Part shown: positions 21,801 to 35,200 of the stretch, in pieces
Position numbering within the stretch: position 1 is the stretch's first letter
Layout: the number at the start of each line of letters is the position of its first letter
NCBI RefSeq assembly: GCF_028476545.1
Contig: NW_026733046.1
Coordinates: forward strand, 209,001-273,000
Reading direction: 5' to 3'
DNA from: Physella acuta
Lineage: Eukaryota > Mollusca > Gastropoda > Physidae
DNA: 64,000 bases
Made by a program: the position numbers and the translations under genes
Notes under the pieces: model-generated
The model's input: only the letters and a program-made list of their open reading frames with translations
Databases searched by the model: none
Told to the model about the DNA's origin: nothing

Positions 21801-24149
21801 TTGTAACAAGTTTACACTTTACTTTCAGGAAAACAAAATGATATCCTCTAATAAAAATAGTAAACCAATAAGAAAAAATTGACAACAAGAAAAAATGACA
21901 GTCACTAACAGAGTTGGTGTTAGTAAACAACAGAGAAAACATGCTAGTACAAACTTAATGGATAAACAACAATCAAACAATGAATGCAATATTTCTATCT
22001 TGGCTCAGAATTAAACCAACTTCGCTGTTGTTTATACAATTGTATGCAGAACATTCAAGAAAGTGATGCTAGTTATATGTATATAATGATATGTTTGTTA
22101 TATTATAGTGTTAACATTGTTGGATGCTTTGTTTGTTATATTTTAGTGTTAACATTTTTGAATGCTTTGTTTGTTATATTTTTAGTGTTCACATTGTTGG
22201 AAGCTTTGTTTGTTTAGTTTACACAATGTTAAGTTTGATGGATACTTATTGAACCTCGAATTTTATACATTTTCATTGTGTGCTAAGTTTTGAAATGTCA
22301 ATAATAAATGTTTCCAGAATATTCTGGAATAAATTAAATATTTTAAAATGATAATATTTCTGCAAGGAAAAAATGAAATAATTTTTAATAGTCCTAGGAT
22401 TTACTAAGAAATAAAATATTACTTTGGATTCCTGCTTTAAAAATATGATCAAGCTGATGAATACAACATAGATTATAACAAAACTACTCATATTGATTAA
22501 CCCAGGTGTAAAATATACTATTGCTACAGCTATAGGATATAGTTTAATTAACAAGTTATTTAGGAGAAATGGCTTTATTTTAAATTATTTAAATTAAAAT
22601 TACCATTTTTATTTCTAAGTTATTTATTATCTTGTTTTAATGTTGCGAATTTAACAAACAGAAATTATATTATTATATACAGTTAAAAAAACAACTATTA
22701 TAATGATTTTGCCTAAGTGATAAAATTATAGTATGAAAGAGTATCCTCTGAAGCATTATTTTTCAAGAAATAGAAACAAACATTTAAAATTGAATTTTTA
22801 AAAAGTATAAACATGTGCAAATACTTCTTTTAATGGGAGATAAACAAGACAAACACTGAACAAGAGTTAAGTTACCTAAATGAAGTTTCCAGTGATGTAA
22901 ATAAAAACTATCTGTAATGTAGGAAGACTTGACAATAAATGAATTTTCACAACAATTCCGAGTAAGAACTAACATCATTTAAATGGTTGTCATTCCACTA
23001 CTCCAGTAAGTATTAATATTATTTAATGTCTTTTAAATGTAACAACAGTATTGAATGCTTATCTTTCTACCAAATATTTAAATATTTGTAAAAAAAATTA
23101 TCTGGCCAGTTAAACAATACATAACTAAGTCTCAAGTGTGATTAGATGGTAAACAAAAGTTTAAATAGGTGGTGATAATTTTTTAGCATTTTCAGATAAA
23201 TTTTATTTTATTCTGAAATTATGTTTAATTTTCAAGGTAGGTTGTTTAACATAATGTCTATAATAATACAAAGTACCTATCCTCTATTCTCAATAGAAAA
23301 CCTTTTATATTTAAAAATAAAGAAGAAAGTCATAACTTTAATGAATGTGAAAATGAGGTTTAAAAATGGTTACGTACCAAATCTCTAGGGCTAGGGTCAA
23401 CTAGTGCCCATTTGTTCCCTTTCTTGGACCTGATGAAAAGGTGGTTGTATTTTAATTGTAATATAACTGGTCTTAAAATCTCTTACGTGATATAACATTA
23501 GAAACATTAACTCTACTTTTGTATAATACTTATAGAGGTTAAGTGTGTAAATCACACTTTTGATGAAAGTTAAGTCATGGTCAACTGTAGTATAGTCATA
23601 TCTACAAGTAACAAATAAAGATTATTATAATGTAAAAGAGCTTGTCGGAAGAGATTATAATTATTTTATAGTGACCCGACAGGTTTTCACTAGTGTTGTG
23701 GCTGTCTCTGCATTAAAAACTGAAAGCCACCTCTCCCACTTCAATTCTGCAACTGTATCAAAATAATTTAAATGCTTTAAGTAGCTGGTATCATCTGTAT
23801 TCCTACTGAACAATACTTTAAAAAAAAAAATTATTATTTCTATAGACTATCTATTTTTTAATGTGATACACTTATATAACAAAATCACATTGCATGTTTT
23901 AAAAATAAATTTATTTAATGTTCACCTCTAGGCCATATACGCCCTATTATTATTGCTAGGCCTAAAGTTACAGATACCCTTTTGATTCATTTTGAACTGG
24001 GTGGTCTATGTGGCTGACGATGTAAAGAGGGGTTGGAACTGGCATTGTAATGATAGCCAATAGATATGCAAATATTGTTATATGAATGACAAAGGTATGC
24101 ACTGGTATGTAATATTATAAGCTATTAACATAATGTAGGCTACATAGAG

Positions 24150-24560
24150 TTCACCTGTTTCTGTGACCTTGGCATATAGATTCTAAAGGGATAGTGGAGT
24201 TAGCACTATGTCCAGCTGTCTTTACTTTCCTAATGTCAGTCAGGTACCTATTAGTGCTGGCTGAGATGTCTTTACTTTCCTAATGTCAGTCAGGTACCTA
24301 TTAGTGCTGGCTGAGATGTCTTTACTTTCCTAATGTCAGTCAGGTACCTATTAGTGCTGGCTGAGTGTTTACTTTCCTAATGTCAGCCAGGTACCTATTA
24401 GTGCTGGCTGAGTGTTTACTTTCCTAATGTCAGCCAGGTACCTATTAGTGCTGGCTGAGTGTTTACTTTCCTAATGTCAGCCAGGTACCAATTAGTGCTG
24501 GCTGAGTGTTTACTTTCCTAATGTCAGCCAGGTACCAATTAGTGCTGGCTGAGTGGTCCT
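24150..24560 (-). mobile_element. SINE relic with tandemly amplified segment
   Basis: TTTCTGTGACCTTGGCATAT and GATAGTGGAGTTAGCACTATG resemble the minus-oriented SINE tail at 41960-42070. One part of it, TTTACTTTCCTAATGTCAG to GTGCTGGCTGAG, is repeated about seven times at 46-48-bp spacing (24215-24560). Confidence 0.65.
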
Positions 24561-25139
24561 CCAGTACAGACTCAAGTGAGCCTAAGATCAAAACTTGAGA
24601 CAAACATTTTTTGTCTTATGTGTTTTTTAATAGTTATTTTATTATAGGGCCCTATTTGAAAAGTTGTCAAATGTAGTATGTGTTACGTCCAGGTTTAGTT
24701 TAACGCAGAAAATGATTTGTGACAATCTTCTGTACTTTATTTGGTCTCAACTCTCCACATAACATGAGATCACACTAGTTGAGGGGGAGGGGGGGGTCTG
24801 TAATTTTGTGACAATGTGTGATAAAGAGGAGGGGGGTTCAGATGGTGGGATGTCACACTTTTTCATTATTAAAAAGCAATGTTAGAAAACGAATTTTAGC
24901 CGTTATTTAGTGTTTTAGAAAACTGTTTTAATAAATGTAATAGGAATTGATTAAAATACTCTGTTGACAGAGTTCAGACAAGATTTTGGAAAAAATATCC
25001 TATTTTAAGAAAAATTCAACTGCAATTTTGAGGGGGGGGGGGGGTGGTAGGCTGAGATGTGACATCATTTTAGGGTCTGGTTTTTTGTGACGTTGTGTGA
25101 TGGAGGGGGAGGTAAAAATTATCACAAAAAAAGCGTGAC

Positions 25140-26230
25140 TTCATTTAAGGATAACCTCTAGGCAGTAGAATCTAGATCTAGTCAATCTAGTGTGGTCACG
25201 TAGTATAGTTTAGTTATTAGTAATATTAGTAGGATTAGTTGATTCGTTTGGAACTTTCAGGTTTTTACTTGAGGATGATAGATCTACTATTTTAGTTAAT
25301 TTTAGTTTATTTTAGGGTTATTCTTTTCATTTTAAATGTTCAATTAGGCTAAATAAAATGTAGGGCCTAGATCTAATAGTTTGGACCCAAAATCAAAAAG
25401 ACAAAATGATGCTGCATTTTACATTTTAATTGCTTTTTTAACCAAACGACCTAGAAAATAAAAAAGCCATAAAAAATATAAATGACGAGGAAAGAGTCGA
25501 GATCGTCAGACCTGATGATCGCATTTTAATAATTTAATAATAATGAAATTTAATATGATGATGATGTATGAGAGAAAATTATATAGTATATAGATTTAGC
25601 TATGTTAAGGACAAACATTTTCAAATTCAACTGCGTTTGTAATTTTAAAAATATCCTAAAATAGTGCTAGACTAGATCTAGATTGTCTTAGTACTAGTAC
25701 TAAAGCTCTTCGAAATAAATCAGGATCTAGAGTCTAGATTCTAGACTGTGAAAAAAGTTGTTATCGTTGTAGCTCTTCAATATGAAAACATTACTTTTAC
25801 ACTTTAGTCTACTTTATTCTTTTCGCACCAAATTTGGGCCCATACTTTTTAAATGTTACTTTTTGTAGGCTACATTAGTACATAGAATCATAGATCTATC
25901 TAAATTCTAAATATAAGAATACAATTAAAAATAAATTCTAGATCTAATCTAGATCTATATTATAATCTAATCTGATCTAATCTATATCTGGAATCTAGTC
26001 TAAATCTAGATTCAGATTCTAGTTAGATCTAGATCTAGATCTAGACTCTATAATTTTTTAATGTTATGAAAAGTTTTTTGATCTTACCGGAAGTCTCAAA
26101 GGCGCGTCCCTGTTAACCAAACTTAAAAAAGGAAGTGTGAATGAAATACATACATATTCTATCTAGATTTGATCTAGATCTAGTCTATATTCTAGTTCTA
26201 GTCCCATTTATTTAGTTCTTAAATTGTAAA
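25140..26230. other. AT-rich region dense in AGATCTAG motifs
   Basis: Many overlapping TCTAGATC and AGATCTAG words, highest near 25920-26045 and 26160-26200. Low-complexity DNA upstream of the KICS2/TUBGCP5 start sites; no gene seen. Confidence 0.6.
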
Positions 26231-26237
26231 CGATGAT
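26088..26237. promoter_or_regulatory. Likely bidirectional promoter, KICS2 (-) / TUBGCP5 (+)
   Basis: About 150 bp separates the inferred first-exon donor side of KICS2 from the TUBGCP5 ATG. It holds a small CpG-containing core (GGCGCGTCCC at 26101-26110) in AT-rich surroundings and no clear TATA box. The head-to-head layout comes from the gene models; shared regulation is inference. Confidence 0.45.
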
Positions 26238-29200
26238 ATGGCAAAAAGAAAAGAGAAAATCGACAAAGACACACGTCTTTTGATAAAGCTCGTAACAGGT
26301 TTTCAGGTGAATTCCTCCGTGACTGACTCTTCTCTAGATTTCTACCTTCTCAGTCACACTGTTGTTTGTCACTGTACTTCTGCAGTGACTAGTCACTTGA
26401 TTCTTCCTTCTTACTTTTCTAAGTAGCAGAATCTAGATCTAGTATCTTACTTTCCTTACCTAATAACACCAAACTAACTACTTTGAAAAAAAATTTGCAG
26501 TGTAGCTGCTACTATTTCTTTGATAAATAGATTCTACTTAGAAAAAAGTTTAGGATTAAATTTGATATTGAGTACTTTGTTTTTAAGGAAAGAGATGAAA
26601 ATTTTCATTTATGTCTGACGTTTGCTGATTCCAACTTCAAGTACCACAGATACCTCAGTCCTGACAGCCATAAGATTCGTCGTGCTGTTGATGGGTCAGA
26701 TATTTTTTTAAAATCCTGGCTTCCATTTCATTGATTATACTTAACTCTTCTTAGATGAAGTTTTTCCAAAAATTTCAAAAAACCAAATGTATTTTTCAGA
26801 TTATGCGAAAAATTAGAAATTCACTCACAAAAGCAGAAAGCTACAGATTTAAGGGAGTTAACTCAGGCTTTTTTAGCCCAGCCAGGGCTTGATGGAAGGG
26901 ATACTGGAGAGGTTTTGTACAGTTTTTTCTTCTTGTTGAAGGAAATTAGATTAGATTGTCTGTTACCTTTTGTTTTGTTTTAAATACCACAGTAAATTAA
27001 AAATTTGCTTAGTAACATCAGTAAAAAAAAATTTTAAATGTAGTTAGTAATTGCTGTTATGTGTATCTACTATCTAGTTAGTAATTGCTGTTGTGTGTAT
27101 GTGCTATCTAGTTAGTAATTGCTGTTGTGTGTATCTACTATCTAGTTAGTAATGGCTGTTGTGTGTATCTACTAATTGCTGTTGTGTGTATCTACTATCT
27201 AGTTGTAAAGGCTGTTGTGTGTATCTAGTAATTGCTGTGTAACTGGTTACACTTGTAAACTTCAGACAGATGTTCACTATGCCCTGCTGTCTTTGTTGCT
27301 GGAGTTGTCTCACTCCCCAATACAAACTGATTTTCAAAGAAAACAGAAGGAAATAAAACCTGGTAAATATTTCAAATATTTCTGTCACTCCTCACCAGTT
27401 ATTAACATTTTTAGCTGGGAATTTTCTAAATGCTACATTGACCCCAACTTTTAGCCGAGAGATTGAGATATTTCTAAATGCTACCCTGACCCCAATCTTT
27501 AGCTGGGAGATTTCTGAATGCTACACTGACCCCAACTATCACTAACATAAATTGTCAGATCTGCTAGTTCTTAACTGTAAACAATGTGAATGATCTGATG
27601 AGTTTGATGGTTGTTGTGTTAGAATAAAGTTTGTAGATTATGATTTTTTTTCTTCACCATTTTATTTCTTGCTGACAGAGGAAGTTGATGACTTTGATTG
27701 GAGCTCATACTTGTTACAAGACATCAACAGGAACTTTTGTTCCTATGCTGTAAGTTTGACACCCTTGTTTTGTTGGGTGGTGTAAATTTACTCTTTTAAA
27801 CTTCAAAGTAAAAAATTATAATAATCCTTAAAATTCTTAGAATTTTTTAAATGATTAAAGCTATTTTTTTTATTTAAAAACTATTCTCATTTGGTGTAAG
27901 GTTAGTTTTTATTTAATCTGTTTCATAATTATTATTTTTTTATTGTACATATTTTTTGAATCACTGTTGGTGCTATATTTAATTTTGTAGTCAAGTAGTT
28001 GTGATGAATCTGACGAAAGCCTGTCTGAAGAATCTGATGAAGAGAAAGCAAATGAAGAAGATGAAGCTGACCAGAAAAGGTTTTTGTTTACAATTTTTCT
28101 CTCACCTGACTAACCCATTGTTTAGTTTTTGTTTACAATTTTTCTCTCACCTGACTAACCCATTGTTTAGTTTTTGTTTACAATTTTTTCTCACCTGACT
28201 AACCCATTGTTTAGTTTTTGTTTACAATTTTTCTCTCACCTGACTAACCCATTGTTTAGTTTTTGTTTACAATTTTTCTCTCACCGGACTAACCCATTGT
28301 TTAGTTTTTGTTTACAATTTTTCTCTCGCCTGACTAACCCATTGTTTAGTTTTTGTAAGTCTTTCTGCAGCACATTCTGAATCTCAGTTTTAAAATGTAC
28401 CCAGCATGATTCAATAGTTCTCTCAGTGTTTGTATTAACTTGTTAATGAGGATGTGTTTGTTTGTTGTGTGAATCAGTGATACTAGATTTACGGTTTCTA
28501 TTTGCAGTGCAATCAGAGAAGCTGAGAGAACAGATGAGGCTTATGGTCAGCAGTCATGTCTAAGATCAGTCATACAGTCACATGTGTCCTCAGTCACCTC
28601 GGCTGTCCATCATATGACTGTCAGTGATGAGTACACACAGCTGGAGCAGATGCTAGTCACAGAATACTGGAGGGGGAAGGGGAGGGAGGAGGATACAGCA
28701 GGGAGTCATGCCGCATCTAATCTAGCCAGAGACTGGTGAGGTTTTAGCTAGTCAGAGACTGGTGAGATTTTAGCTAGTCAGAGACTGGTGAGGTTTTAGC
28801 TAGTCAGAGACTGGTGAGGTTCTAGCTAGCCAGAGACTGGTGAGGTTTTAGCTAGTCAGAGACTGGTGAGGTTTTAGCTAGCCAGAGACTGGTGAGGTTT
28901 TAGCTAGTCAGAGACTGGTGAGATTTTAGCTAGTCAGAGACTGGTGAGGTAATAGCTAGTCAGAGACTGGTGAGATTTTAGCTAGTCAGAGACTGGTGAG
29001 GTAATAGCTAGCCAGAGACTGGTGAGGTTTTAGCTAGCCAGAGACTGGTGAGGTTCTAGCTAGCCAGAGACTTGTGAGGTTTTAGCTAGCCAGAGACTGG
29101 TGAGTTTTTAGAGAGCCAGAGACTGGTGAGGTTTTAGCTAGCCAGAGACTGGTGAGGTTTTAGCTAGTCAGAGACTGGTGAGGTTTTAGCTAGCCGGAGA

Positions 29201-32200
29201 CTGGTGAGGTTTTAGCTAGCCGGAGACTGGTGAGGTTTTAGCTAGCCAGAGACTGGCCAATGTAAGCCAATGATCTGACCCCTGGCCAGCCTATGTCAAT
29301 GTAAGCCAATGATGTCACTCTTGTCTGACCCAGGAACTGTTACCTGTCAAAACTGAACGAGTTTCACACTCCAAGGTCACAATGTGTCATCACTGAACCT
29401 CAGGTCATCAGGGAGGTCCTGTGGTAAGTTTAGGGAGGTCCTGTGGTAAGTTTAGGGAGGTCCTGTGGTAAGTTTAGGGAGGTCCTGTGGTAAGTTTAGG
29501 GAGGTCCTGTGGTAAGTTTCTTTATGGAGGTCCTGTGGTAAGTTTAGGGAGGTTCTGTGGTAAGTTTAGGGAGGTCCTGTGGTAAGTTTAGGGAGGTCCT
29601 GTGGTAAGTTTAGGGAGGTCCTGTGGTAAGTTTAGGGAGGTCGTGTGGTAAGTTTAGGGAGGTCCTGTGGTAAGTTTAGGGAGGTCCTGTGGTAAGTTTA
29701 GGGAGGTTCTGTGGTAAGTTTAGGGAGGTCGTGTGGTAAGTTTCTTTATGGAGGTCCTGTGGTAAGTTTAGGGAGGTCCTGTGGTAAGTTTAGGGAGGTC
29801 CTGTGGTAAGTTTAGGGAGGTCCTGTGGTAAGTTTAGGGAGGTCCTGTGGTAAGTTTAGGGAGGTCCTGTGGTAAGTTTAGGGAGGTCCTGTGGTAAGTT
29901 TAGGGAGGTCCTGTGGTAAGTTTAGGGAGGTCCTGTGGTAAGTTTAGGGAGGTCCTGTGGTAAGCTTAGGGAGGTCCTGTGGTAAGTTTAGGGAGGTCCT
30001 GTGGTAAGTTTAGGGAGGTCCTGTGGTAAGTTTAGGGAGGTCCTGTGGTAAGTTTAGGGAGGTCCTGTGGTAAGTTTAGGGAGGTCGTGTGGTAAGTTTC
30101 TTTATGGAGGTCCTGTGGTAAGTTTAGGGAGGTCCTGTGGTAAGTTTAGGGAGGTTCTGTGGTAAGTTTAGGGAGGTCCTGTGGTAAGTTTAGGGAGGTC
30201 CTGTGGTAAGTTTAGGGAGGTCGTGTGGTAAGTTTCTTTATGGAGGTCCTGTGGTAAGTTTAGGGAGGTCCTGTGGTAAGTTTAGGGAGGTTCTGTGGTA
30301 AGTTTAGGGAGGTCCTGTGGTAAGTTTAGGGAGGTCGTGTGGTAAGTTTCTTTATGGAGGTCCTGTGGTAAGTTTAGGGAGGTCCTGTGGTAAGTTTAGG
30401 GAGGTCCTGTGGTAAGTTTAGGGAGGTCCTGTGGTAAGTTTAGGGAGGTCCTGTGGTAAGTTTAGGGAGGTCGTGTGGTAAGTTTCTTTATGGAGGTCCT
30501 GTGGTAAGTTTAGGGAGGTCCTGTGGTAAGTTTAGGGAGGTCCTGTGGTAAGTTTAGGGAGGTCCTGTGGTAAGTTTAGGGAGGTTCTGTGGTAAGTTTC
30601 CTTAGGGAGGTGAAATGTATGAATGTGTCATGATTTAATTTAATTTCAGGATGTTAAGTGGAGTGAAGGATCTGTTTATTTTTAAATTCAATGGCCAAGA
30701 ATTCAGCCTCAACCCTGATGTTTACCTTATGCACTTGACTAATGTGAGTTATCTTCTCTTCTCTTCAACATACTCTGCTTCCTTTCTTGAGTATAAAAAC
30801 AGTTTCTCATGTTTTGTTTTTTTATGCATATTTATTTGATGTAAGAAGAAAAATTGTGACAATTTCTCTTACAATGTTGTTGCTTATAACTAATATATCT
30901 GTAAGATAGTTCTACTTAAAAGCTAGTTTTATGATCTTATGATTATTTTTGACTGAGTAACTAATGATGTTTCTATTGTTGCCAGGAATGACTAATGATG
31001 TTTCCATTGTTGCCAGGAATGACTAATGATGTTTCCATTGTTGCCAGGAATGACTAATGATGTTTCCATTGTTGCCAGGAATGACTAATGATGTTTCCAT
31101 TGTTGCCAGGAATGACTAATGATGTTTCCATTGTTGCCAGGAATGACTAATGATGTTTCCATTGTTGCCAGGAATGACTAATGATGTTTCCATTGTTGCC
31201 AGGAATGACTAATGATGTTTCTATTGTTGCCAGGAATGACTAATGATGTTTCCATTGTTGCCAGGAATGACTAATGATGTTTCCATTGTTGCCAGGAATG
31301 ACTAATGATGTTTCCATTGTTGCCAGGAATGACTAATGATGTTTCTATTGCCAGGAATGACTAATGATGTTTCCATTGTTGCCAGGAATGTCTGGAGAGC
31401 TGTATGAAGCCACTGATGCGTAAAGCCAGCCAGGTTGCTTCCCTGCACAGTTTTGTCTCCGACATTGTCTCCCAGATCAGCAGCGCCATCTTGTGTCAGG
31501 GGCCCACGTCCACGGGGCCCGTGGGGGTGCCACAGACGTACCAGGCCTTTGCCACATGTGTCTCAGAGTTCCTCTCACAGTACAGGGGGGAGCTGGTCAG
31601 GATTGAAAAGAATGTTCTAGAACAAGGTAAGACTTAAGCATGTTCCTTAACTTTAGATCATATGTCTGTATGATCTCATTACTTGAATGTTTGCTGTCTA
31701 ACGCTCTACCACTCTGCCCCTTATAAAATATTTTTTAGATGACCTTATGACCCTGGCCAAGCTGACCTCTGACCTTGAAGCTTGGCATGACAAGGTTCAA
31801 ACAGTCCACAGTATCTACATCTCTGGGGTGACCTCTGCCTCCAGCCTGTGCCAGACTACCCAGGTCAGCAACTGCTTCAAGTCAGCCCTGCTGCTGGACG
31901 TGCTGTACCAGGCCGTCTTTGAGGCGGACATGATGTCACTGACTGACACCACTGACAAGGTAAACTTTCTCTTGTGCTGGTTGCCTACCTGGTGGGGGGA
32001 GAGGGGGGGAACTTAAGTCAAGTTAAATATATGTAGCTAGGTATATAAATAAGGGAGGTAATTTTACAACTAAGGGGAGGCAACTTTATTTTTCTGTTAG
32101 TCTCTGCTCACATTAAAGATGTTGGTCAAGACGAGCCAGCCTCTCCTGGAGATGACCAGTGAGTGGATCAACAATGGTCAGTTGTGTGACTCGGCTGGGG

Positions 32201-35200
32201 AGTTTGTCATTCAGAGGTTTGTTGGGGCATAGGGGCATTTTATGTTGGGGCATAGGGGCATTTTATGTTGGGGCATAGGGGCACTTTGTGTTGGGGCATT
32301 GGGGCACTTTGTGTTGGGCATAGGGGCACTTTGTGTTGGGGCATAGGGACACTTTGTGTTGGGGCATAGGGGCACTTTGTGTTGGGGCATAGGGACACTT
32401 TGTGTTGGGGCATAGGGGCACTTTGTGTTGGGGCATAGGGGCACTTTGTGTTGGGGCATAGGGGCACTTTGTGTTGGGGCATAGGGACACTTTGTGTTTG
32501 GGCATAGGGGCATTTTTTGTTGGGGCACAGGGGCACATTGTGTTTGGGCATAGGGGCATTTTTTGTTGGGGCACAGGGGCACATTGTGTTTGGGCATAGG
32601 GGCATTTTGTTTTGGGGGGTATGAACAGTTTGTGTTTTGGCATTTGACCTTGATACTATTTGATATCACTGAGTCCACCCAGCTCTAATGGGAAAGTACA
32701 GGTGGCTGAACATGGTGCTGACCACACCATCCCTGCTTATGCTCAAGTCAAGAAATATGAACTCTACATTATCTGCCCTATGGATCTTAAAATGGAGCAT
32801 TACTTTTTTTCACTTTACTGTGCCAGTCACCGTAACTTTTAGGTACAACAGCTGGGTGGATCAAATTTGACCTCTGTAGATCTTCTTTACTAAATTATCA
32901 AACCTCTGGTTTTTTACATTTCTGTGCTATTTCCTTTTCAGAAACAAAGAAATCAAATCTCTAGATGAAACATTTTGGGAGAAGGCTTTCATTTCAAACC
33001 TGCACCCTAGTCCCAACCAGACTTCTAGTTCTGAGCCTGCTGTTGTAGATCTGAACCCTGGGGCCAACAACCCTGGGGCCAACATCCCTGGGGCCAACAT
33101 CTCTGGGGCCAACATCCCTGCCACTGCCCACAAGAACTATCAAAAGCCAGACTCCACGGAGTACATAATAAAAAATGGACCAAAACTTCTGCAGCCAATT
33201 TTGGCTAAAGTTATCCTGACTGGCAAGTCAATGGAGATGCTGGAAAATCTGGGCAGGCTGGGAGAAGTTCAAGACATCAGTTTTAGAGTTTGTAAGACAA
33301 GATTATATTAGAAGTTCAAGACATCAATTTTAGAGTTTGTAAGAGAAGATTATATTAGAAGTTCAAGACATCAGTTTTAGAGCTTGTAAGACAAGATTAT
33401 ATTAGAAGTTCAAGACATCAGTTTTAGAGTTTGTAAGACAAGATTATATTAGAAGTTCAAGACATCAGTTTTAGAGTTTGTAAGAGAAGATTATATTAGA
33501 AGTTCAAGACATCAGTTTTAGAGCTTGTAAGACAAGATTATATTAGAAGTTCAAGACATCAGTTTTAGAGTTTGTAAGAGAAGATTATATTAGAAGTTCA
33601 AGACATCAGTTTTAGAGCTTGTAAGACAAGATTATATTAGAAGTTCAAGACATCAGTTTTAGAGTTTGTAAGACAAGATTATATTAGAAGTTCAAGACAT
33701 CAATTTTAGAGTTTGTAAGACAAGATTATATTAGAAGTTCAAGACATCAGTTTTAGAGTTTGTAAGACAAGATTATATTAGAAGTTCAAGACATCAGTTT
33801 TAGAGTTTGTAAGACAAGATTATATTAGAAGTTCAAGACATCAGTTTTAGAGTTTGTAAGACAAGATTATATTAGAAGTTCAATACATCAGTTTTAGAGT
33901 TTGTAAGACAAGATTATATTAGAAGTTCAAGACATCAGTTTTAGAGTTTGTAAGACAAAATTATATTAGAAGTTCAAGACATCAATTTTAGAGTTTGTAA
34001 GACAAGATTATATTAGAAGTTCAAGACATCAGTTTTAGAGTTTGTAAGACAAAATTATATTAGAAGTTCAAGACATCAGTTTTAGAGTTTGTAAGACAAG
34101 ATTATATTAGAAGTTCAAGACATCAGTTTTAGAGTTTGTAAGACAAGATTATATTAGAAGTTCAAGACATCAATTTTAGAGTTTGTAAGACAAGATTATA
34201 TTAGAAGTTCAAGACATCAGTTTTAGAGTTTGTAAGACAAAATTATATTAGAAGTTCAAGACATCAGTTTTAGAGTTTGTAAGACAAGATTATATTAGAA
34301 GTTCAAGACATCAATTTTAGAGTTTGTAAGACAAGATTATATTAGAAGTTCAAGACATCAGTTTTAGAGTTTGTAAGACAAGATTATATTAGAAGTTCAA
34401 GACATCAGTTTTAGAGTTTGTAAGACAAAATTATATTAGAAGTTCAAGACATCAGTTTTAGAGTTTGTAAGACAAGATTATATTAGAAGTTCAAGACATC
34501 AATTTTAGAGTTTGTAAGACAAGATTATATTAGAAGTTCAAGACATCAGTTTTAGAGTTTGTAAGACAAGATTATATTAGAAGTTCAAGACATCAGTTTT
34601 AGAGTTTGTAAGACAAGATTATATTAGAAGTTCAAGACATCAGTTTTAGAGTTTGTAAGACAAGATTATATTAGAAGTTCAAGACATCAGTTTTAGAGCT
34701 TGTAAGACAAGATTATATTAGAAGTTCAAGACATCAGTTTTAGAGCTTGTAAGACAAGATTATATTAGAAGTTCAAGACATCAGTTTTAGAGTTTGTAAG
34801 ACAAGATTATATTAGAAGTTCAAGACATCAGTTTTAGAGTTTGTAAGACAAGATTATATTAGAAGTTCAAGACATCAGTTTTAGAGTTTGTAAGACAAAA
34901 TTATATTAGAAGTTCAAGACATCAATTTTAGAGTTTGTAAGACAAGATTATATTAGAAGTTCAAGACATCAGTTTTAGAGTTTGTAAGACAAGATTATAT
35001 TAGAAGTTCAAGACATCAGTTTTAGAGTTTGTAAGACAAGATTATATTAGAAGTTCAAGACATCAATTTTAGAGTTTGTAAGACAAGATTATATTAGAAG
35101 TTCAAGACATCAGTTTTAGAGTTTGTAAGACAAGATTATATTAGAAGTTCAAGACATCAGTTTTAGAGCTTGTAAGACAAGATTATATTAGAAGTTCAAG

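Larger units (their letters stand above)
17880..26087 (-). other. KICS2: KICS2 5'UTR exons and long leader introns
   Basis: Inference. The coding exon extends to an acceptor at 17889-17891, adding nine 5'UTR bases. A candidate 52-nt 5'UTR exon lies at 23429-23378, with acceptor CATCAG and donor GTACGT. A donor GTAAGA at 26087 would end a first exon near 26088-26150. Spliced, this leader has a stop in frame with the KICS2 ATG and a tiny upstream ORF (MGTS). The region also holds the arrays at 18140-21040, 21291-21800 and 24215-24560, plus about 3 kb of AT-rich DNA without genes (21800-24150). Confidence 0.5.
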
